This document shows, in pieces, positions 40,350 through 47,876 of a stretch of DNA of 64,000 bases. Location: contig NZ_JAASUI010000001.1 in the NCBI RefSeq assembly GCF_014224155.1, positions 1 to 64,000 of the forward strand. The letters run 5' to 3'. Every line of letters starts with the position of its first letter. Positions within the stretch are counted from its first letter, which is position 1. The position numbers and the translations under genes were made by a program. The notes under the pieces were generated by a model. The model had not been told where the DNA came from and searched no databases. It was given only the letters and a program-made list of their open reading frames with translations. The stretch is from Listeria cossartiae subsp. cossartiae (GTDB lineage Bacteria > Bacillota > Bacilli > Lactobacillales > Listeriaceae).

Positions 40350-41849
40350 ATGAAGATAAAAACTTTACTAGTTCGTGTTGGCGCGACATTAACGATAGCT
40401 TTAGGGATTAGTTTGTGGCTGGGTATGAGTCCGGAAATTGATGCCAAAGCAGCGAGTCTTGCACAACCGACACCGATTAATGAAGTGTTTCCTGACCCTC
40501 AAATGGCTTTAGTAATGGAGACTAAACTTGGAAAAGCGAGTGTTACAGACCTTGTTTCCCAGAGCGAATTAGATGCTTTGACTCAATTGGAAACTTACTT
40601 ACCAATAGAATCCATCGAGGGAATTCAGTATTTGACAAATTTAACAAAATTAAATATAAGTAAGGCTGAAGTAAGTGATATCAGTGATTTAAAAGATTTA
40701 ACAAAATTAACAGACTTAGAAATGTACGCTAACAATATAGTTGATACAAGTGTTTTGAAAAACTTAACGAATCTAACATATTTAGATTTGCACGATAATA
40801 AGATAACGGATATAAGTGCTTTAGGAAATTTAACAAATTTAGTTCACTTAAACTTAGCTTATAATCAAATAAGTGATATAAGCGCCGTGTCTGCTCTAAG
40901 TAAGCTAAACATGGTATGGTTTACAGATAATCAAATAAGTGATATCAGTCCAGTTGCCAATTTAACGAATCTAACTAGCTTGAGTTTGGGTTATAACCAA
41001 ATAAGTGATATAGGCGCACTGACAAACTTAACGAATTTAGACGGTATCGGTATAGAAAATAATCAAATAAGCGATATAAGTCCACTTGCTAATTTGACTA
41101 ATTTAGGCTATGTTGGTTTGCATAATAATCAAATAAGTGATTTAACACCGATAGCGAATTTAACGAATTTGACACGTATGTATTTATCCGGTCAACAAAT
41201 AACTAATAAGCCACTGCCATATCAAAGCAATATCGTTATCCCTAACAACGTGAAAAATAATAAGCAAGAAATTGTTGCACCACTGGTAATAAGTGATAAT
41301 GGAACCTATGATAATCCTAACGTTACTTGGAATCTAGCTAATTATGTTAGCGAAGTGAGCTATACTTTTTCGCAAGAGGTAACGATTGGTAGTGCTACAG
41401 AAACTTTTAGTGGTGTAGTAAAACAACCTTTAGAGATGTATACTGTGATTTTTGATGTCGATGGAGTAACAACGAAAGAGACGGTAGGCGCATACACGTT
41501 ATTAACCGAACCGACAGCGCCGGAAAAAGACGGCTACACATTTACAGGATGGTATGACGCAAAAACTGGTGGAACTGAATGGGATTTTGCTACTGACAAA
41601 ATGCCGGCCAACGATCTTACGTTATATGCTCAATTTAGCTTGAATGAGCACTCGGAAAATCCGCCTGATGATCCTGACAAAGAGACGCCAGGTGATACTA
41701 CCAAAAATGCTGAGGGACAGGCTCAGGCCACGAATAATGTCAATATTTTATTACCAAAAACAGGTGATAGCCGAAGCGACCTAGCTATTATCATGGGAAT
41801 ACTTCTTTTTGGTACAGGGATTGTTTCGCTTCATAAAATCCGCAATTAA
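40350..41849 (+). CDS. LPXTG internalin, InlE-like
   Basis: The 499-aa surface protein has a signal peptide (about 1-35), a cap (PTPINEVFPDPQMALVME), eight full 22-residue LRRs (NLTSLSLGYNQISDIGALTN type) with strong NQISDIS repetition and a partial ninth, an Ig-like region (ISDNGTYDNPNVTWNL), one B repeat ([19 protein letters not shown]), then a Pro/Asp/Glu-rich linker, LPKTGD, a hydrophobic span and a short basic tail. The length equals what I recall for InlE, but it sits after dapE rather than before. TTAGGAG precedes the ATG. Confidence 0.88.
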   Translation: MKIKTLLVRVGATLTIALGISLWLGMSPEIDAKAASLAQPTPINEVFPDPQMALVMETKLGKASVTDLVSQSELDALTQLETYLPIESIEGIQYLTNLTKLNISKAEVSDISDLKDLTKLTDLEMYANNIVDTSVLKNLTNLTYLDLHDNKITDISALGNLTNLVHLNLAYNQISDISAVSALSKLNMVWFTDNQISDISPVANLTNLTSLSLGYNQISDIGALTNLTNLDGIGIENNQISDISPLANLTNLGYVGLHNNQISDLTPIANLTNLTRMYLSGQQITNKPLPYQSNIVIPNNVKNNKQEIVAPLVISDNGTYDNPNVTWNLANYVSEVSYTFSQEVTIGSATETFSGVVKQPLEMYTVIFDVDGVTTKETVGAYTLLTEPTAPEKDGYTFTGWYDAKTGGTEWDFATDKMPANDLTLYAQFSLNEHSENPPDDPDKETPGDTTKNAEGQAQATNNVNILLPKTGDSRSDLAIIMGILLFGTGIVSLHKIRN

Positions 41850-41851
41850 CT

Positions 41852-41894
41852 AAAAGTCTAGTATTTGTTTGTAAACAGATGCTAGACTTTTTTC
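41852..41894 (+). terminator. Terminator after the third internalin
   Basis: AAAGTCTAG pairs with CTAGACTTT around an inner partly paired arm, followed by T6. Confidence 0.88.
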
Positions 41895-41905
41895 TTGCAT
41901 TTAAT

Positions 41906-41925
41906 TTAGTTTAGTACTAAACTAA
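41906..41925 (+). promoter_or_regulatory. MarR operator (20-bp perfect palindrome)
   Basis: TTAGTTTAGTACTAAACTAA is fully self-complementary and lies 24 bp before the MarR start. It is a typical dimer site for MarR proteins and suggests autorepression of the MarR-glyoxalase pair. Confidence 0.75.
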
Positions 41926-41949
41926 TAATATTAAGAGGAGGGGAAGAGC

Positions 41950-42366
41950 ATGGTGAGAAAAGAAGAACGGCTAGGGGTTTTGCTTTGGTTTCGGTTTAGT
42001 CGTTTTTATAATCGAAATATGAAGCTGACCAATCAAAACTTGCGAGCTGTAGGGATTTCAACGGCGCAGTTTGATTGCATTGCCCAGATTGGTTTAGACA
42101 ACGAGATTACGCAGCAACAACTTGCCGAAAAATTAGTTGTAACGAAGGGAAATGTTACCCAACTCCTCGCAAAATTAGAGCAATTAGGTTATATTACACG
42201 GACGAAGGCGGGGCGCGAAAAACATATTGCCCTCACAGAAAAAGGCCAGGCGTGTTACCGCGAAAACGTGCCAAAGCAAGAAGCATTCCAGCAAGAGCAA
42301 TTTGATAAATTAACAAGAGACGAGCAAAAAGAACTACTCAAGCTATTAAAAAAATTAGGAGAGTGA
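41950..42366 (+). CDS. MarR-family transcriptional regulator
   Basis: The 138-aa winged-helix protein has the MarR layout: N-terminal dimer helices, GISTAQFDCIAQIGLDNEIT, the recognition helix KLVVTKGNVTQLLAKLEQLG, and the wing ITRTKAGREKHIALTEKG. GAGGAGGGGAAGAGC precedes the ATG. The glyoxalase gene follows 6 nt later and a perfect palindrome lies upstream. By analogy with MhqR of B. subtilis, it may sense quinones or electrophiles, but that is inference. Confidence 0.9.
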   Translation: MVRKEERLGVLLWFRFSRFYNRNMKLTNQNLRAVGISTAQFDCIAQIGLDNEITQQQLAEKLVVTKGNVTQLLAKLEQLGYITRTKAGREKHIALTEKGQACYRENVPKQEAFQQEQFDKLTRDEQKELLKLLKKLGE

Positions 42367-42372
42367 TTATTT

Positions 42373-43332
42373 ATGAAATTAACGGGAATTCATCACGTAT
42401 CTATTTTTACAGCGAATGCACGAGCAAACTTTGACTTTTATACAAAAATAATGGGATTACGATTAGTGAAAAAATCGGTTAACCAAGACGATCCATATAC
42501 GTATCACTTATATTACGGCGACGAAATTGGCTCGCCGGGGACAGCGCTAACTTTCTTTGAAGTACCAAACATGGCTAAAAATCATCCATCACGCAATGCG
42601 ATTTCGCAGCTTAGTTTACGCGTGCCAAACGATGAAGCTTTGCGTTATTGGGATAAAAGACTCGATGAGCATCGCATTTTCCATAGCAAACCAATCGACC
42701 AATTCGGGCGCAAAATTATTCGCTTAAAAGACACCGATGGCTTGCCGGTCAACCTTATTTCCGATGAAACAAGCACGCAAACAACCTCGGTTTCCCCTTG
42801 GGAGGATAGCCCAGTTCCAGCAGAATACGCGATTCGCGGACTTGGCCCAGTGCGTTTCTCCGTTTTCAAAAAAGAGAAAACCGATCGCCTATTAACAAAA
42901 GTTTTAGGCTTTGAACGAATTGGCGCATATGAAGAAGATGATAAACTATTAACTGTTTTTAAAACTGGCGATGTCGGGCTTGGCGGCGAAGTTCACGTGG
43001 AGTCGCGACCTGATTTAGAGCAAGGCAACCTTGGCGCAGGCGGCATTCACCATGTGGCGTTCCGCGTACCAACAGATGGTGATTTGATTGGCTGGACAGA
43101 GATGATACAAGACCTTGGCTATAAAAATTCCGGCTACGTGGATCGGTTCTATTTTCATTCCCTTTATTTCCGCGAAAGCAATGGCATCCTAATTGAACTC
43201 GCAACTGACGAACCAGGATTCCAAACCGATTTCACGAAAGAGCATGGCACGTATGTTGATTTGCCGCCACATTTGGAAGAGCGTCGCGAAGATATTTTAG
43301 CGCATTTAAAACCACTTGATACTGACAAATAA
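42373..43332 (+). CDS. Ring-cleaving dioxygenase-like glyoxalase protein (MhqO/MhqA family)
   Basis: The 319-aa protein has two vicinal-oxygen-chelate (glyoxalase/dioxygenase) modules: the first from ITGIHH-like LTGIHHVSIFTANARANFDF (residues 2-21), the second around GPVRFSVFKKEK (near 158) with GGIHHVAFRVPTDGD (near 221) and YFRESNGILIELATDEPGF (near 259). The His and Glu residues in these match the usual metal ligands. In B. subtilis such proteins detoxify quinones under MhqR. It forms an operon with the upstream MarR gene. Confidence 0.87.
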   Translation: MKLTGIHHVSIFTANARANFDFYTKIMGLRLVKKSVNQDDPYTYHLYYGDEIGSPGTALTFFEVPNMAKNHPSRNAISQLSLRVPNDEALRYWDKRLDEHRIFHSKPIDQFGRKIIRLKDTDGLPVNLISDETSTQTTSVSPWEDSPVPAEYAIRGLGPVRFSVFKKEKTDRLLTKVLGFERIGAYEEDDKLLTVFKTGDVGLGGEVHVESRPDLEQGNLGAGGIHHVAFRVPTDGDLIGWTEMIQDLGYKNSGYVDRFYFHSLYFRESNGILIELATDEPGFQTDFTKEHGTYVDLPPHLEERREDILAHLKPLDTDK

Positions 43333-43343
43333 ATAAGAAAACC

Positions 43344-43371
43344 TTGAAAATATGCCTATTCATGATACAAT
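43344..43371 (+). promoter_or_regulatory. Promoter of the phosphoglycerate-mutase-family gene
   Basis: TTGAAA (43344-43349) and TACAAT (43366-43371) with a 16-bp spacer; TGa before the -10 makes it extended. Confidence 0.7.
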
Positions 43372-43403
43372 TTTAGAAGAATGTGTAATTAGGAGGCAGA
43401 ATT

Positions 43404-44039
43404 TTGGCAGAAGGTTTACGTACGATTTATTTTGTAAGACATGGTAAAACAGAGTGGAACATGACTGGACAAATGCAAGGTTGGGGCGATTCTCCACTAG
43501 TTGCAGAAGGAATTGACGGCGCAAAAGCAGTCGGCGAAGTCTTGAAAGATACACAAATTGATGCCGTTTATACGAGCACAAGTAAACGCACACAAGATAC
43601 TGCGGCTTACATTCTCGGCGACCGCGAAATCGAAATTCAACCGCTTGAAGAACTAAAAGAAATGGGTTTTGGAACGTGGGAAGGCGTTACGGTCATGGAA
43701 ATTGACGAAAAACACCCGGAAGAACGTGCGAAAATCCTTCATAGCCCAGAAACCTACAAAGCAGAAGTAAATGGCGGCGAGACTTACTATGAGCTTGCAG
43801 AACGACTACTTCAAGGCGTTGACAAAATCATCGCTGAAAATCCAAGCGGGAACATATTAGTCGTTTCTCACGGAATGTCGCTAACGCTATTATTATATTT
43901 GCTACAAGGTGGAACCATTGAAAATCACCGCAAAGAAGCACCAAAAATCTTGAATACAAGCATTAGCATCGTAGAATACCAAAACGGCGAATTTTCGCTA
44001 ACAAAATTAAATGAAATTGGTCATTTAGACTTGAAATAA
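43404..44039 (+). CDS. Histidine-phosphatase (phosphoglycerate mutase) family protein
   Basis: The 211-aa protein has the catalytic motif YFVRHGKTEWNMTGQMQGW (phospho-His in RHG near residue 11), Glu in LKEMGFGTWEG near 83, and the second His in VVSHGMSLTL near 153. These define the superfamily, which includes cofactor-dependent mutases and broad phosphatases. It is shorter than true GpmA and is more likely a phosphatase. The start is TTG 43404 with AGGAGG at 43391-43396. Confidence 0.88.
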   Translation: MAEGLRTIYFVRHGKTEWNMTGQMQGWGDSPLVAEGIDGAKAVGEVLKDTQIDAVYTSTSKRTQDTAAYILGDREIEIQPLEELKEMGFGTWEGVTVMEIDEKHPEERAKILHSPETYKAEVNGGETYYELAERLLQGVDKIIAENPSGNILVVSHGMSLTLLLYLLQGGTIENHRKEAPKILNTSISIVEYQNGEFSLTKLNEIGHLDLK

Positions 44040-44043
44040 CTAG

Positions 44044-44081
44044 AATCTCGGGCATATCTCATTAGAGGTGTGTCCTAGATT
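44044..44081 (+). other. Long intergenic hairpin
   Basis: AATCT and AGATT close a stem in which GGGCATATCTC pairs with GAGGTGTGTCC (11 bp with G-U pairs). No T run follows, so it could be a weak terminator or an mRNA leader structure of the permease gene. Confidence 0.5.
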
Positions 44082-44112
44082 TATAAATAAGAGAGAGCGA
44101 GAAATAATACAT

Positions 44113-45999
44113 ATGAAAAGAATTGTCAAAATTTTTCTACATTATTTATTAGGCATTTTAGGAATTATTTTAATCAGCTGTGTTCCCGCGATATTTAGCA
44201 AAGTGACATCCTGGTCGTCAAGCACGTATTTCGAGGCGCTCAAGTCTATTTTCTCTGCCATTTTACACCCAACAAAATGGGAAATCAGCTACCAAGGAGC
44301 CGCCGAAGTTTTCCACGTGTCCTTAGTAGATTTTATCACCGGACCTTATTTCTATTCGATGAAAATTATCGTAGCTAGCTTACTTATTTCGCTAATTATC
44401 GCCTATCTTTTAGTCCTGGCAACATTCCGCGGGCCTAAGTGGTTGCGCCGCGGGTTAGACGGATTTTTATCAATCCTTCAAGCATTCCCGGACTTTTCTT
44501 TTATTTTCCTTATTCAAATGGCCGTCGTCTACATATACCAACAAACCGGCGTGTTCACCTTGAATTTTTACAGCTTAAACGGCGAGCAAATATACGCCGC
44601 TCCAGTCGTCTGCTTATCCATCATTCCAACCGTGCTCTTTTATAAAATGATGATGCTCCTTATGAAAACTGAATGGCAGGCCGATTACATCCAATTAGCA
44701 CGCGGAAAAGGTTTGGCCGACAGAGCAATTTTACTGCGCCACGCCACACCAAACATGATGCAAAGTCTGTTCTACCAATCAAAAACCATCGTTTGGTTTA
44801 TCCTAAGCGCCTACCTCGTTGTAGAATTTTTGTTCGGCATCGAAGGCGTGCTCTACTATTTGCTAGCTGGATTTAGCCCATTAAATATTTTCCTAGTATT
44901 AGCACTTGTTTTCACCCCATTTTACTTCTTTTATGCACTACTGGACCTATGGATTAGCCACGGAAAAACCACCGAGAGCGCAAACGTTACCCGAATCCCG
45001 CTACATTGGAACAGTTTTCAGAAGACCTTTACGGAAAAAGTAAACCTTAAAAGCAAATGGCGAAACATTGTAGTAACGACCGGGCAGCTCCTAAAACGAC
45101 CATCTTTCAGCATTCCGCTGATCACACTTAGTAGCTTACTAATCGCAAGCCTGATCTATGGTTTCATGGGAGATACCATACATTCGCTCAAATTTATTAG
45201 CGATTCAGCCGGACGAGTAACCGATATGGCGCCATTCAAACCCAATTCGCAAGTCTGGCTAGGCACCGACCAAGCCGGTAACTCCATTCTCGACCAATTA
45301 CTAGTCGGCATCAAATACACGCTACTCGTCGCGGTTATCATCGCAACGCTACGTGTCGTGATTGGCTACATTTTGGCAGTGCCGCTCGCATTTTTTAGCA
45401 AGCCGCGAACCCGTAATTTCGTTCAAAGCATAGCGGACGGGATGCATTATCTGCCACTATCGCTGCTCGTATTTATTATCATGGTCAACGAATTCATCAG
45501 CTATTCCGGCATTTTCGAAACAAGCCTACTGACGCGGATTAGCTTCCAAATTTTAATCATGATAGTCATCGTGCTGCCAATTACAACCAACCGAATCAGC
45601 AGTGAAATTTCCCAAGTGTTAAAAAAAGAATTCGTCCTGAGCGCGCTCGTTTTTGGCGGAAATGCTCGCTGGATTTTAACCAAGCATATCAATCCACAAA
45701 TCTGGTCCAAATTAATTTTGATTTGGATTGAGCAGCTCATTCAAACACTTCAGATGTTCGTGCATTTGGCTATCTTTGGCATTTTCATCGGCGGGGCAAT
45801 CATGGGGGCCGATGATGGCATGCTGAACCCAGTTATCCCTGAATTATCTGGCCTAATCGCCAACGCCAAATTCGTTTTCGCCAATCACCAATTCTGGATA
45901 ATTTTATCACCATTGATCGTATTTATGATTTTAATTCTTTGCTTCCAAATGATGGCGAATTCGCTGTTAAAACGAGAAGAAGAAAGCAAAAAAGCCTAG
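44113..45999 (+). CDS. Fused OppB-OppC-like ABC permease
   Basis: This 628-aa protein holds two binding-protein-dependent permease domains in one chain. The first half (about residues 1-290) has the OppB-type loop IQLARGKGLADRAILLRHATPN. The second half (about 330-620) has an OppC-like start (FKPNSQVWLGTDQAGNSILD) and a coupling loop (LKKEFVLSALVFGGNARWIL). About 12 transmembrane helices are seen. No ATPase or binding protein lies nearby. An in-frame start at 44068 is inside the preceding hairpin; ATG 44113 gives the membrane-inserting N-terminus. Confidence 0.85.
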   Translation: MKRIVKIFLHYLLGILGIILISCVPAIFSKVTSWSSSTYFEALKSIFSAILHPTKWEISYQGAAEVFHVSLVDFITGPYFYSMKIIVASLLISLIIAYLLVLATFRGPKWLRRGLDGFLSILQAFPDFSFIFLIQMAVVYIYQQTGVFTLNFYSLNGEQIYAAPVVCLSIIPTVLFYKMMMLLMKTEWQADYIQLARGKGLADRAILLRHATPNMMQSLFYQSKTIVWFILSAYLVVEFLFGIEGVLYYLLAGFSPLNIFLVLALVFTPFYFFYALLDLWISHGKTTESANVTRIPLHWNSFQKTFTEKVNLKSKWRNIVVTTGQLLKRPSFSIPLITLSSLLIASLIYGFMGDTIHSLKFISDSAGRVTDMAPFKPNSQVWLGTDQAGNSILDQLLVGIKYTLLVAVIIATLRVVIGYILAVPLAFFSKPRTRNFVQSIADGMHYLPLSLLVFIIMVNEFISYSGIFETSLLTRISFQILIMIVIVLPITTNRISSEISQVLKKEFVLSALVFGGNARWILTKHINPQIWSKLILIWIEQLIQTLQMFVHLAIFGIFIGGAIMGADDGMLNPVIPELSGLIANAKFVFANHQFWIILSPLIVFMILILCFQMMANSLLKREEESKKA

Positions 46000-46024
46000 T
46001 TCATTTTAAAGAACTAGGCTTTTA
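45991..46024. terminator. Bidirectional terminator between the permease and internalin genes
   Basis: AAGCCTAGTTC pairs with GAACTAGGCTT around ATTTTAAA; A-rich and T-rich flanks serve both convergent genes. Confidence 0.9.
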
Positions 46025-46028
46025 TTAT

Positions 46029-47114
46029 TTAAGGAGTGACTGTTTGATAGACAGTGACTGTGACAGAAGGGAAAGTTGGATATTGATTATTTAAGAAGTA
46101 AGCAGAATTATCGCCTACATTTTCCCAAGTAAGTGTATCATTTTGGTAAGTGCCTGGAGTGTACCAAACCCAATCGTGTAATGTTACTCCAAGGTTATCT
46201 TTAATTACAATATTAGTGGAATCCCCAAGAGCGATGTCTGGAAGGTATATATTTTGTCCAGTGGCGTCAAACAATTCTAAGCTGTGACCTGCCAATGAGC
46301 TGAAATCACTAATCTGATTTTCTTCTATTTGTATTGACTTAATTGTTGGAATGGTGCTGAGAGGTGTAACATCTTTAATTTGATTAAAATTAGCATCAAA
46401 GTATTCTAGTTTTGTTTTATTTCTTAATGACTCAATAGAAGTCAGTTTATTGCTTTCGGCATAAAAAACTTTGAGATTATCGAGTGCTGAAAGGACACTG
46501 ATGTCTGATACATTATTTGCTGAAATAGATAAATTGGTTAATTGGGGAGTATCTTTTAGCACCGAAATATCATTTAGTTGATTGCTACTAAGATTTAATA
46601 TTTTTAAATTAGTTAAATTTTCGAAAGATGGTAAGGTGGAGATTTGGTTAACGCCTAGTTCTAAGTTATTTAACTTAGGTAAGTTCATTAGCGGAGTAAT
46701 ATCTGTAATTTGGTTGGAGTTAAGTGATACAACTTCTAATTCTGTTAAATTAGCGAGATTCTCTAAGTTGCTAATGTTGTTTTGGCTTAAATCTACCAAT
46801 TTTAAGTTGTGTAAATATTCCATCCCTGTTAAATCTTCCACATCGAACGCCACATATACCATTGTGGTAATAGTATCTAGTTGTTCTTGGGTGACGACCG
46901 TATCCTCGGAAACACCTAATTCCTGTGCGACTTTAAAAGCTAGAGCATCATCTGGAAAAATTTGATCAACCGTGGCTGGAGGAGCTTCTTGTAAGCTTTT
47001 TTCTGGGGCAGTTGTAATGTCTGATGTAGCAGCATTTACTTCGACTTGCTCAGCTAAAGGGCTAAAACAAATCAAGGTCGTACATGCAAGACTTGCTAGA
47101 ATAAATTTTTTCAT
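46029..47114 (-). CDS. Secreted internalin (no wall anchor)
   Basis: The 361-aa protein has a cleavable signal peptide (MKKFILASLACTTLICFSPL..., likely cleaved after VNA near residue 29), an acidic linker, an internalin cap (PATVDQIFPDDALAFKVAQE), eight 22-residue LRRs (ELEVVSLNSNQITDITPLMN type) and a C-terminal Ig-like cap (LGVTLHDWVWYTPGTYQNDT). It ends without LPXTG, GW modules or a membrane tail, so it should be released, like InlC-class internalins. GGAGTAGGATGAC precedes the ATG. It is convergent to the permease gene. Confidence 0.9.
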   Translation of the reverse strand: MKKFILASLACTTLICFSPLAEQVEVNAATSDITTAPEKSLQEAPPATVDQIFPDDALAFKVAQELGVSEDTVVTQEQLDTITTMVYVAFDVEDLTGMEYLHNLKLVDLSQNNISNLENLANLTELEVVSLNSNQITDITPLMNLPKLNNLELGVNQISTLPSFENLTNLKILNLSSNQLNDISVLKDTPQLTNLSISANNVSDISVLSALDNLKVFYAESNKLTSIESLRNKTKLEYFDANFNQIKDVTPLSTIPTIKSIQIEENQISDFSSLAGHSLELFDATGQNIYLPDIALGDSTNIVIKDNLGVTLHDWVWYTPGTYQNDTLTWENVGDNSAYFLNNQYPTFPSVTVTVYQTVTP

Positions 47115-47201
47115 GTCATCCTACTCCTTTTCTATAATATAAATGGAGTATAGCATGCCAATTATTAAATAATAAAAAGCAATCATATTTGAACATTGTA
47201 T

Positions 47202-47246
47202 AAAAAAACCGCTAAAAAAGAATATGCACTTTTTTAGCGGTTTTTC
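47202..47246 (-). terminator. Terminator of the GH1-SMI1 operon
   Basis: ACCGCTAAAAAAG (47208-47220) pairs over 13 bp with CTTTTTTAGCGGT (47229-47241); read on the minus strand a T7 run follows. It also has T on the plus side. Confidence 0.9.
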
Positions 47247-47249
47247 GTT

Positions 47250-47873
47250 TTATTCACTTGCTTCAATCGATTTATCTAACCATAATTCATACCATTCCAG
47301 AAAGTTTAAACGTTCTTCATTCCCAAAGTAAAAATCAGGGTAGACGCCATTGTCATTGTTCCTATCATCCACCCAAATTTCTCCGTAAGAAGGGCCGTTT
47401 ACAACCAGGTTAATCGATACACCACAACCGAAGTTAGAAATGCGCAGAAGTCCAAATACTTCTTTATCAGAAAAGCACAGTTCTTGCCAAGCATCATAAG
47501 CTTCATCGGACATTCCTTCTTTATAACCAGGTGCAATCCAGTCATCTGTATGGGGGAAAGGTTTACTTAGCGTTTGCACCCCATACTTTTCATCCTTGTA
47601 ATCAAGTGAAGCGCAAAGCCCGTCGACCAAAGTTTCTAAACCATAGTAAGGACCCATTCCACCATCACCAATCTGTTCCAAAAATGCGCGATAACCTTGT
47701 GGTAAAGTTATTTGGTGCTTATCTTCAAACGCAGTAATAGTTTGATTAGACAAAGGTTGATTGAGTTTATAGGCATGGCTTTCTGAACCAAATAAATTCA
47801 TATCGCCATCTTTTTCTTTTAAAGTAGTGATTTTTGCTTGGATTCTAGCTAGCTGATTTTGATATTCAGCCAT
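47250..47873 (-). CDS. SMI1/KNR4-family protein
   Basis: The 207-aa soluble protein matches the SMI1/KNR4 (SUKH) superfamily: ITAFEDKHQITLPQGYRAFL near residue 46, then GDGGMGPYYGLETL near 68 and FGLLRISNFGCGVSINLVVN near 138. In bacteria such proteins are often immunity proteins of polymorphic toxins, but here it is 3 nt downstream of a GH1 gene and no toxin is seen, so that role is unproven. It shares the operon terminator. Confidence 0.8.
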   Translation of the reverse strand: MAEYQNQLARIQAKITTLKEKDGDMNLFGSESHAYKLNQPLSNQTITAFEDKHQITLPQGYRAFLEQIGDGGMGPYYGLETLVDGLCASLDYKDEKYGVQTLSKPFPHTDDWIAPGYKEGMSDEAYDAWQELCFSDKEVFGLLRISNFGCGVSINLVVNGPSYGEIWVDDRNNDNGVYPDFYFGNEERLNFLEWYELWLDKSIEASE

Positions 47874-47876
47874 ACT

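Noticed and set aside
36000..41400. Regular repeats in the internalin genes taken as a CRISPR array
   Set aside because: The roughly 66-bp periodicity is coding leucine-rich repeats (22 residues) with degenerate copies and no spacer structure.
47115..47201. Promoter of the secreted internalin on the minus strand
   Set aside because: A TATACT is present but the only TTGCTT-like -35 is 24 bp away, so no convincing pair could be named.
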